This document shows, piece after piece, positions 51,402 through 63,200 of a stretch of 64,000 nucleotides of DNA. The position numbers were made by a program, and so were the translations under genes. This stretch comes from Streptomyces sp. NBC_01262 (GTDB lineage: Bacteria > Actinomycetota > Actinomycetes > Streptomycetales > Streptomycetaceae): positions 8,600,001 through 8,664,000 of the forward strand of contig NZ_CP108462.1 in assembly GCF_036226365.1 (NCBI RefSeq), read 5' to 3'. The notes under the pieces were generated by a model, which saw nothing but the letters and a program-made list of their open reading frames with translations, did no database searches and was not told the origin of the DNA. Every line of letters starts with the position of its first letter. The first letter of the stretch is position 1.

Positions 51402-52556
51402 ATGGAGCAGACCGAGAACGGCGACTGTACGAGCACGTCAACAGCCCTGCCGGTGGCCGTCGCCACCGTCGATGTGAACCGCGCCGACCCCGATTACCGC
51501 GCCTGGCTCAAAGAGGCCGTCCGCAAGGTCCAGGCCGACGCCAACCGCTCCGCCGACACCCACCTGCTCCGCTTCCCGCTCCCCGAGGAATGGGGCATCG
51601 ACCTCTACCTCAAGGACGAGTCCACCCACCCCACCGGCAGCCTCAAGCACCGCCTCGCCCGCTCGCTCTTCCTCTACGGCCTCTGCAACGGCTGGGTCCG
51701 GCGCGGCAAGCCGGTCATCGAGGCCTCCAGCGGTTCCACGGCGATCTCGGAGGCGTACTTCGCCCAGCTCATCGGCGTGCCCTTCATCGCGGTGATGCCT
51801 CGCACGACCAGCCCCGAGAAGCAGCGCCTCATCGAGTTCCAGGGCGGTCGCTGCCACCTCGTGGACGACCCGCGCACCGTGTACGAGGTCTCCGCCCGCC
51901 TGGCGGAGGAGACCGGCGGCCACTACATGGACCAGTTCACCTACGCCGAGCGGGCCACCGACTGGCGCGGCAACAACAACATCGCCGAGTCCATCTACCA
52001 GCAGCTCCGCAAGGAACGGCACCCCTGCCCGGCCTGGATCGTCGCCACCGCCGGGACCGGCGGCACCTCTGCCACCATCGCCCGCTATGTGCACTACATG
52101 CAGCACGACACCCTGGTCTGCGTCCCCGACCCCGAGAACTCCTGCTTCTTCGACGGCTGGCTCAGCGGCGACCCCGACGTCCGCTGTGACCGGGGCTCGC
52201 GCATCGAGGGCATCGGCCGCCCCCGCATCGAGCCCAGCTTCGTGCCCGGCGCGATCGACCGCATGATGAAGGTCCCCGACGCCGCCTCGGTCGCCGCCGT
52301 CCGCGCCCTGGACCGGGTCATGGGACGCAAGGCGGGCGGCTCGACCGGCACCGGGCTGTGGAGCGCCTTCAAGATCATCGCCGAGATGGCCGAGGCGGGC
52401 CGCACCGGCAGCGTCGTCGCCCTGATCTGCGACCCCGGCGAGCGCTACCTCGACAAGTACTACTCCGACACCTGGCTCGCCGAACAGGGCCTGGACATCA
52501 CGCCGTACGAGACCGTGATCGAGACCTTCCTCGCCAAGGGCACCTGGCCGGCGTAG
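51402..52556 (+). CDS. PLP-dependent cysteine synthase family enzyme
   Basis: 384 aa from the ATG at 51402. It is a fold-type II PLP enzyme: Schiff-base Lys in HPTGSLKHRLARSL, phosphate and substrate loops ASSGSTAISEAYFAQLIGV and ATAGTGGTSATIARYVHYMQ. It is longer than CysK/CysM (about 310 aa), with extra C-terminal sequence (RTGSVVALICDPGERYLDKY). It is a distant paralogue that may act on cysteine, O-acetylserine or a related beta-substituted alanine. It appears to be a single leaderless gene. Confidence 0.9.
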   Translation: MEQTENGDCTSTSTALPVAVATVDVNRADPDYRAWLKEAVRKVQADANRSADTHLLRFPLPEEWGIDLYLKDESTHPTGSLKHRLARSLFLYGLCNGWVRRGKPVIEASSGSTAISEAYFAQLIGVPFIAVMPRTTSPEKQRLIEFQGGRCHLVDDPRTVYEVSARLAEETGGHYMDQFTYAERATDWRGNNNIAESIYQQLRKERHPCPAWIVATAGTGGTSATIARYVHYMQHDTLVCVPDPENSCFFDGWLSGDPDVRCDRGSRIEGIGRPRIEPSFVPGAIDRMMKVPDAASVAAVRALDRVMGRKAGGSTGTGLWSAFKIIAEMAEAGRTGSVVALICDPGERYLDKYYSDTWLAEQGLDITPYETVIETFLAKGTWPA

Positions 52557-52659
52557 GGCGTTGGGCCCAGGCTCCACGTCCTTGAGGCCGTTCCATCCTG
52601 TTACACGGCGGTCGCCCACAGTTCGTGTGAATACCGCCTTCCGGTCCACGTACCGCCCC

Positions 52660-52665
52660 TAACGT
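52660..52665 (+). promoter_or_regulatory. -10 box of a probable leaderless promoter
   Basis: TAACGT ends 6 nt before the ATG at 52672. Confidence 0.45.
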
Positions 52666-52671
52666 CCGTAC

Positions 52672-54030
52672 ATGACGACGTTTCAGGTGCGGTCGGCCCC
52701 GCCGGTCCTCACGCCGGTCCTCCCGCCGGCCGATGCGCGGGTACGGCAGCCCGTCCGGCTCGGCCTCCAGACCGCCGCCGCGCTGCTGGCCCTGGCCGCC
52801 CTCTGCGTCGGCGCGATCCTGGGCTCCCTGTCGGTGCGCTCGGACGCAGCCGCCCTGCGCGTCTCCGTCGCCGACCGTGCCGCCGTCGCCGCCGACCTGC
52901 GCTTCGCCCTCGCCGACCTGGACGCCCAGCGGGCCGACCAGCTTGTCCCCGGTCACGCCGCCGACGACCCCGGCGTCTCGGTCGGCAACCGCCTGCTCGC
53001 CCTCATCACCGCCCAGCAGCGCCGCCGCGAGATCAGCGCCGCCCTGCGGCAGCTCGGCTCCGACACCACGCAGACGGATCGAGTACGTTCCCTGCTCGAC
53101 GCCCTCGGCCGCTACGACGACGCCGGTGGCCGCACCGCGTACGTGGACGAACAGCAGCCCGACCGCGCCGCCGGCCACCCGCCCGCCATCGCCGTCGCGT
53201 TCTCCGCCGAGGCCGGCGACATCATGCACAACGACCTGCTGCCCCAGGCCACCGCCCTGTCCCGCGCCTACGACGCCCAGGCCACCGCGGCCGCCCACAC
53301 CGCCCATACCGCCGCCGTCCGTTCGCTCTGGACCGTCATCCTCCTCGGCGCCCTGGCCCTGGCCGTCCTCCTGTGGTGGCAGGCCGAACTCGCCCGTCGC
53401 TACCGCCGCCTGCTCAACCCGGGCCTCGCTCTCGCCACCGCCGCCGTCCTCGCCGTCACCCTCGCCGGCGCCGTCTCCTTCCACTCCGCCGCCACCGACC
53501 TCGACACCTCCGTCCGCGAAGGCCTCCGCCCCTGGTCACGCCTCGCCGAAGCCCGCGCCGTCGCCGCCGACGCAGCCGCCGCCCAGAGCCGCTGGCTCGT
53601 CACCGACCCCGGCGCCGCCGCCCAGCAGCGCACCCGCTTCACCGCCCTGACCCGCCGCCTGGACACCCTCCTCGCGCCCTCCGGCTACGCCACCCCCGCC
53701 GAACTCCCCGCGTACGCCGACGTCCGCACCCGCTACGGCCACTTCCTCGCCGACGACCGCCACCTCCGCCGCCTCATCGCCGCCGGCCGCCTCGACGAAG
53801 CGGCCGCCGTCCTCACCAACGTCGCCCGGGACAACGTCGCCTTCGACTTCTGGGACTTCGCCACCACCCTCACCCAACTCGCCGCCCAGCAGCGCTCCGA
53901 CGCCACCGACGCCGCCTCCACCGCCCGCTCCGCCCTCGACGGCTGGCCCGCGATCCCCGCCGGCGTCCTTGGCGCGTCGGCGCTGCTGGTCCTGGCGGGC
54001 GTTCGCCCGCGCCTCGCGGAATACCGGTGA
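52672..54030 (+). CDS. Four-TM protein with two sensor-like helical extracytoplasmic modules, no output domain
   Basis: 452 aa; not a recognised family. Helices lie near residues 30-50 (AAALLALAALCVGAILGSLS), 222-240 (VILLGALALAVLLWW), 248-268 (LNPGLALATAAVLAVTLAGA) and 425-445 (LGASALLVLAGV). The two loops of about 160-170 residues between helices 1-2 and 3-4 are Ala/Leu/Arg helical bundles (ADLRFALADLDAQRADQLV; SRLAEARAV-type), as in the four-helix-bundle ligand-binding domains of chemoreceptors. No kinase, HAMP or cyclase domain follows. It precedes the giant RHS gene on the same strand, 220 nt away. Confidence 0.7.
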   Translation: MTTFQVRSAPPVLTPVLPPADARVRQPVRLGLQTAAALLALAALCVGAILGSLSVRSDAAALRVSVADRAAVAADLRFALADLDAQRADQLVPGHAADDPGVSVGNRLLALITAQQRRREISAALRQLGSDTTQTDRVRSLLDALGRYDDAGGRTAYVDEQQPDRAAGHPPAIAVAFSAEAGDIMHNDLLPQATALSRAYDAQATAAAHTAHTAAVRSLWTVILLGALALAVLLWWQAELARRYRRLLNPGLALATAAVLAVTLAGAVSFHSAATDLDTSVREGLRPWSRLAEARAVAADAAAAQSRWLVTDPGAAAQQRTRFTALTRRLDTLLAPSGYATPAELPAYADVRTRYGHFLADDRHLRRLIAAGRLDEAAAVLTNVARDNVAFDFWDFATTLTQLAAQQRSDATDAASTARSALDGWPAIPAGVLGASALLVLAGVRPRLAEYR

Positions 54031-54250
54031 GTCACAGATACCCGGCTGTGCTGACGGTCTGATTCCGCTTGAATGCGCACCGCTGCCACGACCCCCGGTA
54101 AATATGGGTAATACACGGATCAAATTCCATATTTCAGAGGTGACATGGATCACTCGACCAATCCGGTTCTCATAAAGCCCTTGTAAAGGGATGGTGCTCG
54201 CCGTTACAACTTCCCCTCACGCTTGATCCTTTTCTGTGGGGGACTTTCTC
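54031..54250. other. AT-richer promoter region of the RHS gene
   Basis: 220 nt, clearly more AT-rich than its surroundings (for example AAATATGGGTAATACACGG and CAAATTCCATATTTCAG). Several TANNNT hexamers are present, but none can be singled out as the -10 box. GGGGGA at 54238-54243 is the likely ribosome site for the GTG at 54251. Confidence 0.5.
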
Positions 54251-57200
54251 GTGCGCGCTTGGCGTTCGGTGGCTGTGGTTGTCGCGATGTCCATGGCTGT
54301 GCTGTGCGGCGCAGAAGGCGCCGCGGCCGCAGCGCAGTGGGCCGCTGAGGCGACGGCCGCCGGGGAACTCCCCGAGCAGGCGTCCGGAAGCGCTGACGGC
54401 CTCAGTCATGAGGCCGGTGCCGGTGCGACAGACGCCAGTGCCACCGGGGGGCGCGACGGCGCGCTGACAGGTACGGGTGAACTTCCACTGGACACAGGTG
54501 TGTCGGGCGGGGCCTCCTACAAGTCCGCAGCTCAGGCGGAGACCGAGGCGGCGCAGGCGGTCACGGTGCCGGAGACGGCGGAAGTCAAGGGCTTCGACGA
54601 GAAGACCAGCAAGGAGGTCGAAGGCGAGCGCGGTGTCCAGCAGCGCGTATTCGAGAACGCCGACGGCACCTACACCACGCGCTATTACAACGAGCCCGTG
54701 AACTTCGAGGCCGCCGACGGTAGTTGGCGGTCCATCGATACCACCCTGGTGACGCGAACCTCGGGCGGCTCGCTGGGACGCTCGGTGTCGACCTCCGACA
54801 GCGGATGGACGACCCAGTCCGGTGAAGCCCCGGCGAGCTTCTCCTCCTACGCGGACACCGCGCCGCTCGCCCAGCTCACGCTCGACGCGGACCACTCCGT
54901 GGGCTTCTCGGTACAGGACGCGGAGCACACTCTCGGAACCGCGGACGGCAGCACCGTCACCTACAGCGATGTCCGTTCGTCCGCCGACATCCAGTTCATT
55001 GCAGGCAGCACATCCATCAAGGAACTGCTTCTGCTCAAGGACAAGAACGCACCGACGCAGTGGATCTTTCCGCTGAGCCTGGCTGGGCTGTCCGCGCAGA
55101 TCGTGAGCAGCGGTGCGGTCTCCCTCACCGACGGGGATGGCGTCGAGCGCGCCCGCATTCCGGCCGGCTGGATGGAGGACTCGAACCTCGCGGAGAACTC
55201 CAACGAAGGAGCGATCTCCTCCGGCGTCACCTACGCGCTCGTCGAGCAGAACGGCGCCCCGGCCCTGAAAGTGACGCTGGACGAGGCATGGCTGTCCGAC
55301 TCGTCCCGAGTGTTCCCGGTCAAGGTCGACCCGACGGTCACCTCGGTTTCCGCGACATCGGGCACGTACGTCGAGTACCCGTACAACACGAACTTCGCCA
55401 GCGACACCGTCCTCAAGACCGGAACCTACGACGGCGGCAGCCACAAGGCCGCGTCCTTCCTGCGCTTCGCAGGGCTGGAGACGACTCTCAAGAACCGCTG
55501 GGTGCTCAGCGCCAATCTCGCCCTGTACAACACGTGGTCGCAGTCGTGCAGCAAGCGCCCCGTGACCATTCACCCGATCACCTCGAACTGGGCAGAGGGC
55601 ACGACGACCAAGTGGCCGGGGCCGTCAACCGGGGCCTCGCTCGTCTCGAAGAGTTTCGCGCACGGCTGGAGGCCCACCGGCACCGAGACCTACTCGTGCT
55701 CCCCGGCCTGGGAGACGATCAAGCTGGGCTCGGCGGGCCGCAAGCTGGTCGACGACTGGACGCATGGGCGCAAGAAGAACTACGGCCTCGCGGTGAAGGC
55801 CTCCAGCACGGACTCCAAGGGCTGGAAGCAGTTCGGATCGGACGACTACCCGAACGGCAAGCCCAGCCTGGACGTCACCTGGACGAAGTACGGGGCGACC
55901 TACAAGCTCGGCAGCTGGGTCACACCGGTCACGTCCACCCAGGCCGGCGTCTTCAAGGTGACCGTCACCAACCGCGGCACTGAGACATGGGCCAAGGGCG
56001 GCGACTACAAGCTGCGATACAACCTGTACAACAGCAGCGGCACGGAGATCTCGGACCTCTCGACCAACATCGCCTGGACCACGATGCCCAGCGATATCTC
56101 TCCGGGCGAGTCGGTAACGCTCAGTGCGAACATCCACGCCCTGGCAGCGGCCACCTACACGCTGGTCTGGACGATGGACGACTACGGGACCAGCAGATTC
56201 ACCAGCGCGGGAGTCCCCGGCGTCGCGATGAAGTTCGCCTCGGTGAACGTACCGCCGACCCTCACCGGTGAATCCCCGGCGAGCGGTGCGGTCCTCAACT
56301 CCCTGACCCCGACGTTCTGGGCAGTCGGCCAGGACACGGACCACTACCCGAACAGCGCCCTCAAGTACACCTTCCAGGTCTGCGAGGTGGAGGGCAGCAA
56401 CTCCCGCAAGAACTGCAAGTCGGGGACCGCGACCACCGAGCAGATGTGGGCGGTGCCCTCCGGCTGGCTGATCTGGAGCAAGCGCTACGCCTGGTACGTC
56501 ACGGTCAATGACGGGGCGGACTCCTCGGCGCTTCCCTACCCGGCCTACTTCTCCACCCAGGTGCCGCAACCCGCGATCACCAGTCACCTCGGCGGCGCCG
56601 ACGAGGGACAGGAATTCGGCTCCCAGGCCGGTAACTACACAACGGCCGCCACCGATGCGGCCGTCAGCACTGTGGGCCCCGAGCTTTCGGTCACCCGTAC
56701 CTACAACTCCATGGATCCGCGCACCGACACCGCCTTCGGTGCGGGCTGGTCCTCGCGCTGGGACATGCGGCTGACCCAGGACCATACATCGTGGCTCTCC
56801 AACGCCGACGCGGTGGTCACCTTCGCCGACGGCACGCAGATCCGGTTCGGGCGCAACGCCGACGGGACGTACACCGCTCCCTCCGGCGGATTCGCCACGC
56901 TCAAGGCCGTGACCGGTGGCGGCTGGACACTCACTGACAAGTCAGCCACCACCTACACCTTCAACTCCTCCGGCCAGCTCACGAAGATCGCCGACGGCGC
57001 GGGCCGCGCGCAGACGCTCACTTACACGAGCAACAAACTGATGACGGCGACCGACGCACTTTCGGGGCGCTCGCTGACCTTCACCTGGACGGGCAGCCAC
57101 GTCACAAAGGTGAGCACCGGCACCGTGGATGCCTCGACCGGTCAGCTCGCGTGGAGCTACACCTACAGCGGCGACCGGCTGACCGCCGTATGCCCTCCGA

Positions 57201-60200
57201 CCTCGTCGACCGCCTGCACGCGGTACACGTACGCAGACAGCTCTCTGTACCGAAGCAGCGTTCTTGACCAGAACCCTGTCTCGTACTGGCGTCTCGGCGA
57301 GACCGAAGGCGAGGAAGCAGCGAGCGAATCGCCTTCCCGTACGGGGATCAACGACGCCGGATACCGAGACGTGATCCTCGGGGGAACCGGCGCGCTCGCC
57401 GGCACGGGAAATCTGTCCGGAACCTTCGACGGCACGGACTCCTACCTCGAACTCCCCGATGACTCACTGCGCTCCTCCACCTTCCTGGCGGTCGAGCTGT
57501 GGTTCAGGACGACCGAACCCGGCGTGATCCTGTCCGAGTCCAACGAGCGGATCGAGGACGTCGACACCTCGCCCGGACACGCCACTCCGGTGCTCTACGT
57601 CGGCAGCGACGGCAAGCTGCGCGGCCAGTTCTACGCCGCCGACACCGATTTCGTGCCGGTGACCTCCTCGGCCGCCGTCACCGACGACGCCTGGCACCAC
57701 CTGGTGCTGTCCGGCGCCGGGTCCACGCAGGCACTGTTCCTGGACGGCTCGCTGGTCGGCACCCGCAGCGGGCTGATCAGCCACCTCGACCAGCGGTACA
57801 CCTACCTTGGGATGGGCTGGACGGACGTCCCGTGGAGCGGTATCGACACCACCGACGCCCTCGGCCACTTCACAGGCCAGATCGACGAGGTGGCCGTCTA
57901 CGACCATCCGCTCGGCGAGCCCGCCGTGGCCGAGCACTACGCCGCCCGGTCGGGCGCGGCGAAGCTGACCGCGGTCACACTTCCGTCCGGCCGTGTCCAC
58001 GCCCAGGTGACATACGACGACGACACCGAGCGGGCGACCGAGGTGACGGACGAGAACGGCGGCACCTGGAAGGTCTCCGCCCCCGCCTACTCCAGCGGCT
58101 CCGCCTCCTACTCGAACGCCGTGAAGAGCTCCGCCCCCGTCGACTACTGGCGGCTCGGCGAGCACAGCGGCAGTGGCGCCGAGGACGAGATGGAGACCGG
58201 CAGCGACGGTTCCTACCTCGACGGAGCCTCCCTCGGAAGCGCCGGAGCCTTCGCCGACGGCGACGACACCGCGGTCTCGTTCGACGGAACCGGCGGCGGC
58301 GTCGAGGTCCCGGCCGACGCGTTCGACGGCGCCACCGCCCTGAGCGTGGAACTGTGGTTCCGCAGCCAGAAGTCCGGTGTGCTTCTGGGCCTCCAGAACG
58401 CCGAACTCGGCGACACACCCACCGCCTGGAACCCCAGCCTGCTCATCGACGACGCCGGCAAACTCCGCGGCGAACTGTGGCCGGGCTCCAGCGCCTTCAC
58501 CACACCCATCACCTCCAGCGCGGCGGTCAACGACAACACCTGGCACCACGTCGTCCTGGCCGGGGACAGCAGCGGACAGAGCCTCTACCTCGACGGCGTG
58601 AAAGTCGGCAGCCTGTCCGGCGCCATCACGCCGGAAACCCTCGATCACGCATACCTCGGCGGCGGCTTCTCCAGCCCGAGCTGGGACGGCGTGGCACAGG
58701 GCACGCGATACCTCACCGGCCAGATCGACGAAGCCGCGTTCTACACGACGAAGCTCAGCGCGAGCACGGCTGTCGCGCACTACCGTTCCCGCAACGGCCT
58801 GGTCTCCGGTGACGGCGCCGGCTACCGCGGCGCCGTGACCAGCGACGCGCCCTCCGCGTACTGGCGGCTCGACGAGGCGTCCGGGACCACCGCCGCCAGC
58901 AAGGTGGCTGTCACCAACAGTGCCGGCACGTACAGCAACGCCACGCTCGCCACCACCGGTGTCTTCGGTGTCGGCGATGACGACGCCGCGCAGTTCAAGG
59001 GCACCGGATCCGTCACCATCCCAGGCACCCTCATCACCGCGTCCACGACCGAGTCCGTGGAACTGTGGTTCAAGACCTCCACCTCCGGTGTGCTCCTCGG
59101 CTACCAGGACGTACCCCTGGGGAGCACGGCGACAAGCTGGACACCCGCTCTGTACGTCCATCCGGACGGAACCCTGCGCGGCGAGTTCTGGCAGGGCGCG
59201 GCAGCCCCCATCACCTCGACAACGACCGTGACCGACAACACCTGGCACCATGCCGTGCTCTCCGGTTCGGCGACGACCCAGTCGCTCTACCTGGACGGCG
59301 CCCTCGTCGGCACCCTCGCCGGGACGATCAACCACAAGACCCAGAACTACGCCTACCTCGGTGCCGGCGTCTCCAGCGCGAGCTGGGACGGGGTCGCCAA
59401 GGGCACCCGGTACTTCACCGGCCAGCTCGACGAGGCGGCGGTCTACTCACACGCCCTCACCGCCGACCAGGTCGCGGCCCACTACGCGGCACGCAGCGTC
59501 AGCGACTCCTCCGCGATCGCCGCGACGGTCTCCGTCACAGATCCGGCCGGGCAGACCAGCAGTGCCTCCTACGACGCGCTGCGCGGCATGCGTGCCCTGT
59601 CCCGCACGGACGCCGGCGGCGGGCTCACCACATACGCGTACGACACCGGTGGCTATCTGCACACGGTCACCGATCCCAACAGCCATGTCACGATCACCGG
59701 GCACGACGCACGCGGCAACACGGTCTCCAAGACCACTTGCCGGGACGCGGACTCGTGCTGGACGTCGTTCACCGACTACTACCTCAACGCGGACAACCTG
59801 CTCGATCCGCGCAATGACAAGCCCGTAGCGGTCCGTGACGCCCGCTCAGCAAGCGCATCCGACAGCACGTACAAGACGGCGCTCTCCTACACGAGCCTCG
59901 GCCTGCCGACAACCACCCTGCTTGCGGACGGCCGTACTTCCACGAAGAGCTACACGGACGGCACGGAGTCGGCCGTGGGTTCCGGAACCACCCCCGCAGG
60001 CCTGGTCGAGACCGAGACGACGCCCGCAGGCTCAGTGACGCAGTACGCCTACTACGCGACCGGCGACCTGGCCCAGGTCACGACCCCCTCGGGCCTGATC
60101 ACGAAGTACACGTACGACGGACTGGGCCACAAGGTGACCGAGACCCAGGTCTCCGACGCCGAGCCGACCGGTGTGATGACGACGTACGCCTACGACGCGA

Positions 60201-63200
60201 TGGCACACGTGGTGAGCGAGACGGGCGCGGGCGTCCAGAACGAGATCACGAACGTCACCCACACCGCGAAGATCACTCGAACCTATGACGCCGATGGCAA
60301 TCTGCTGACCGAGTCCACCCAGGACACCTCCGGCGGCGACGCCACCCGTACGACGGTCCATTCCTATGACGCACACGGCCTCAACGACTCGACGACCGAT
60401 GCCGAGGGCAACACGACCGCCTTCGCGCACGACGCCTCCGGCCGGGTGACGAGCCAGACGGACGCGGGAGGCAACACCGTCACCTATACCTACACCGCCA
60501 CCGGCAAACTCGCCTCCAGCACGCTCAAGGACTGGACGGGCGGCACGTCCGGCGGGGCGCAGGACCTGGTGTTGGAGTCACGGGCCTACGATCCCGGCAG
60601 CCGCCTCGCGTCCGTGACCGACGCGATGGGCTCCACCACCGCCTACACGTACTTCGACGACGGCCTGACCGCGACGATCACCGCCAAGGCCGTCACCCAG
60701 CAGGACGGGACCACGCACGACATCGTGCGCGAGGCCGACACCTACGACGGTGCGGGCAACCTCGTGCGCCAGGTATCCGGTGGCGGCAAGACGACCAGCA
60801 CGTACGCAGTGGATGCCACCAGCCGTACGACGAGCAGCGTGCTGGACCCCAGCGGCCTGGCCCGCAAGACGACCTACACCTACGACAACGACAACCGGGT
60901 CACTCAGGAAGTCGCGTCCGTCGACAGCACCACGAACCTCACCACCTCGTCCCTCTACGACGCGGCCGGCAACCGAACCAAGCAGACCCTGACCGACGGA
61001 TCCGACGCACGCGTCACCAGCAGCACCTATGACCAGCGCGGTCTGGTCACCTCGACGGTCTCCCCACGCGGGAATGTCTCCGGCGCCACGGCTGCCGACT
61101 TCACCACGACCTACCGCTACGACGAGCTCGGGCGCCCGGTGCAGCAGACCTCGCCCGCCGTCTCCACCGAGTCCGGCGGCAACACGGCCGTCACGGCCCA
61201 CCCCGCCACCCTGACCGGCTACAACGCCTTCGGTGAGGCGACGCAGATCCGGGACGCGAACGGCAACATCAGCCGCGTCACGTTCGACCGCCTCGGCCGC
61301 ACGGTCACCACGACCCTGCCGAGCTACACCGCTCCCGGCAGCAGCACGGCCATCACGGCAACCTCCTCCGCCACCTACGACTCGCTCGGCCGGACCACTT
61401 CCACGACGGATCCCGTCGGCCGCACCACCAGCTACAGCTACGACCAGTTCGGCAATCTCACCGCCCAGTCGGTCCCGACCACCGAGACCGCCAACCTGAT
61501 CCCCGGCGTGGTGGCCGACCCCGCCACGCGCTCCACCTGGACCCCGACCGGTCTCCAGCTCTCCGCGACCACTCCGACCGGTGCCCGCACCGAAGCCACC
61601 TACGACCAGCTGGGCCGTCAGCTCACCGCCACCACCGTCGAGCGCTACCCGGCAACCCAGAACCTCACCAGCCGCTACACCTGGGACGACGCGGACAACC
61701 AGACCGCCTCAAGCACGCCCGTCACCGGTGGGACCACAACGGCCGTCTACAACACGGCCAATGAAACGACATCGGTCACCGACCCGCTGTCCCGGACCAC
61801 CAGGACCGACTACGACGGCCTGGGCCGCGCGATCAAAACCACCCAGCCGCTGGGCGACTACACCACCACGTCGTACAACCCGCTCGGCCAGCCGCTCGCC
61901 GTGAGCGACTACTCGGCGGCCGGCACCAAGCTGCGCTCCACCTCCGCGACCTACAACGCCAACGGGGACATCGCCACAGCCACCGATGCCACCACCGCCG
62001 TGACCTCGTTCACCTACAACGCGCTGGGCCTGCTGACGGCGGAGGTCGAGCCGGTCACCGCCAGCACCTCCATCACCACCAGCTTCGGTTACGACGCCGC
62101 CGGCAACCGCACCCGCCTCACCGACGGTTGCGGCAACCAGACGATCTACACCTACAACGCCTGGAACCTCGCCGAATCAACGATCGAGCCTTCCACCACG
62201 GCCTATCCGGCCCTGACCGACCGGACCTGGACCACTTCCTACGACGCCGCCGGCCAGGCCGTCACCCTCGCCGAGCCCGGCGGCATCACCCGCCAGCGCA
62301 CCTACGACGTCCAGGGCAACCTCACCAAGGAAACCGGCTCCGGCACCACCGACACCACCACGGACCGCCTCCTCGGCTACGACCTCGACGGCCGCATGAC
62401 CTCCGTCGGCACCAGCAATCCGCTCAGCCCCGACACGTACACCTACAACGACCGTGGCCAGACCCTCACCGCGAGCGGCTCGGGCGGCGCCTCGACGTAC
62501 ACGTACGACGTCGACGGCAACATGCTCACCCGCAAGGACACCGCCGGCACCACCGCCTTCACCTACAACGCGGCAGACGAACTGACCTCGGCCACCGACC
62601 CCGTCACCGGCACCGCCGTCTCTTACACCTACGACTCCAACGGCCGGGCCAAGACCGAGCAGTACGGCACCGGCGGCGCCACCCGCACCTACGGCTACGA
62701 CGACCTCGGCCGCCTCACCACCGACACCACCAAGACGACCGCCGGCACCACCGTCGTATCGATGACCTACGGCTACGACCTCGCCGACCGGCTCACCTCC
62801 AAGACCACCACCGGCGTCTCCGGGGCCTCCGCCAACACCTACGTCTACGACAAGTCCGGCCGCATTACCTCCTGGACCAGCGGCACCACCACCAAGGCCT
62901 ACACCTGGGACGCCGCCGGCAACCGGACCTCGGCGGCAGGCGTCACCTCCACCTACGACGCCCGCAACCGCCTCACCTCCGACGGCACCAGCACCTACAC
63001 CTACACCGCCCGCGGCACCCTCAGCGGCATCACCGCCGGCGGCTCCACCCGCACCGTCCACTTCGACGCCTTCGGCCGCCTGGTCGTCGACGGCTCCACG
63101 ACCTACACGTACGACTCCCTCGACCGGATGACCGCCAGGGGCACCACTGCCTACACCTACGACGGAGGCTCCAACAACCTCGTCACCGACGGCACCAGCA

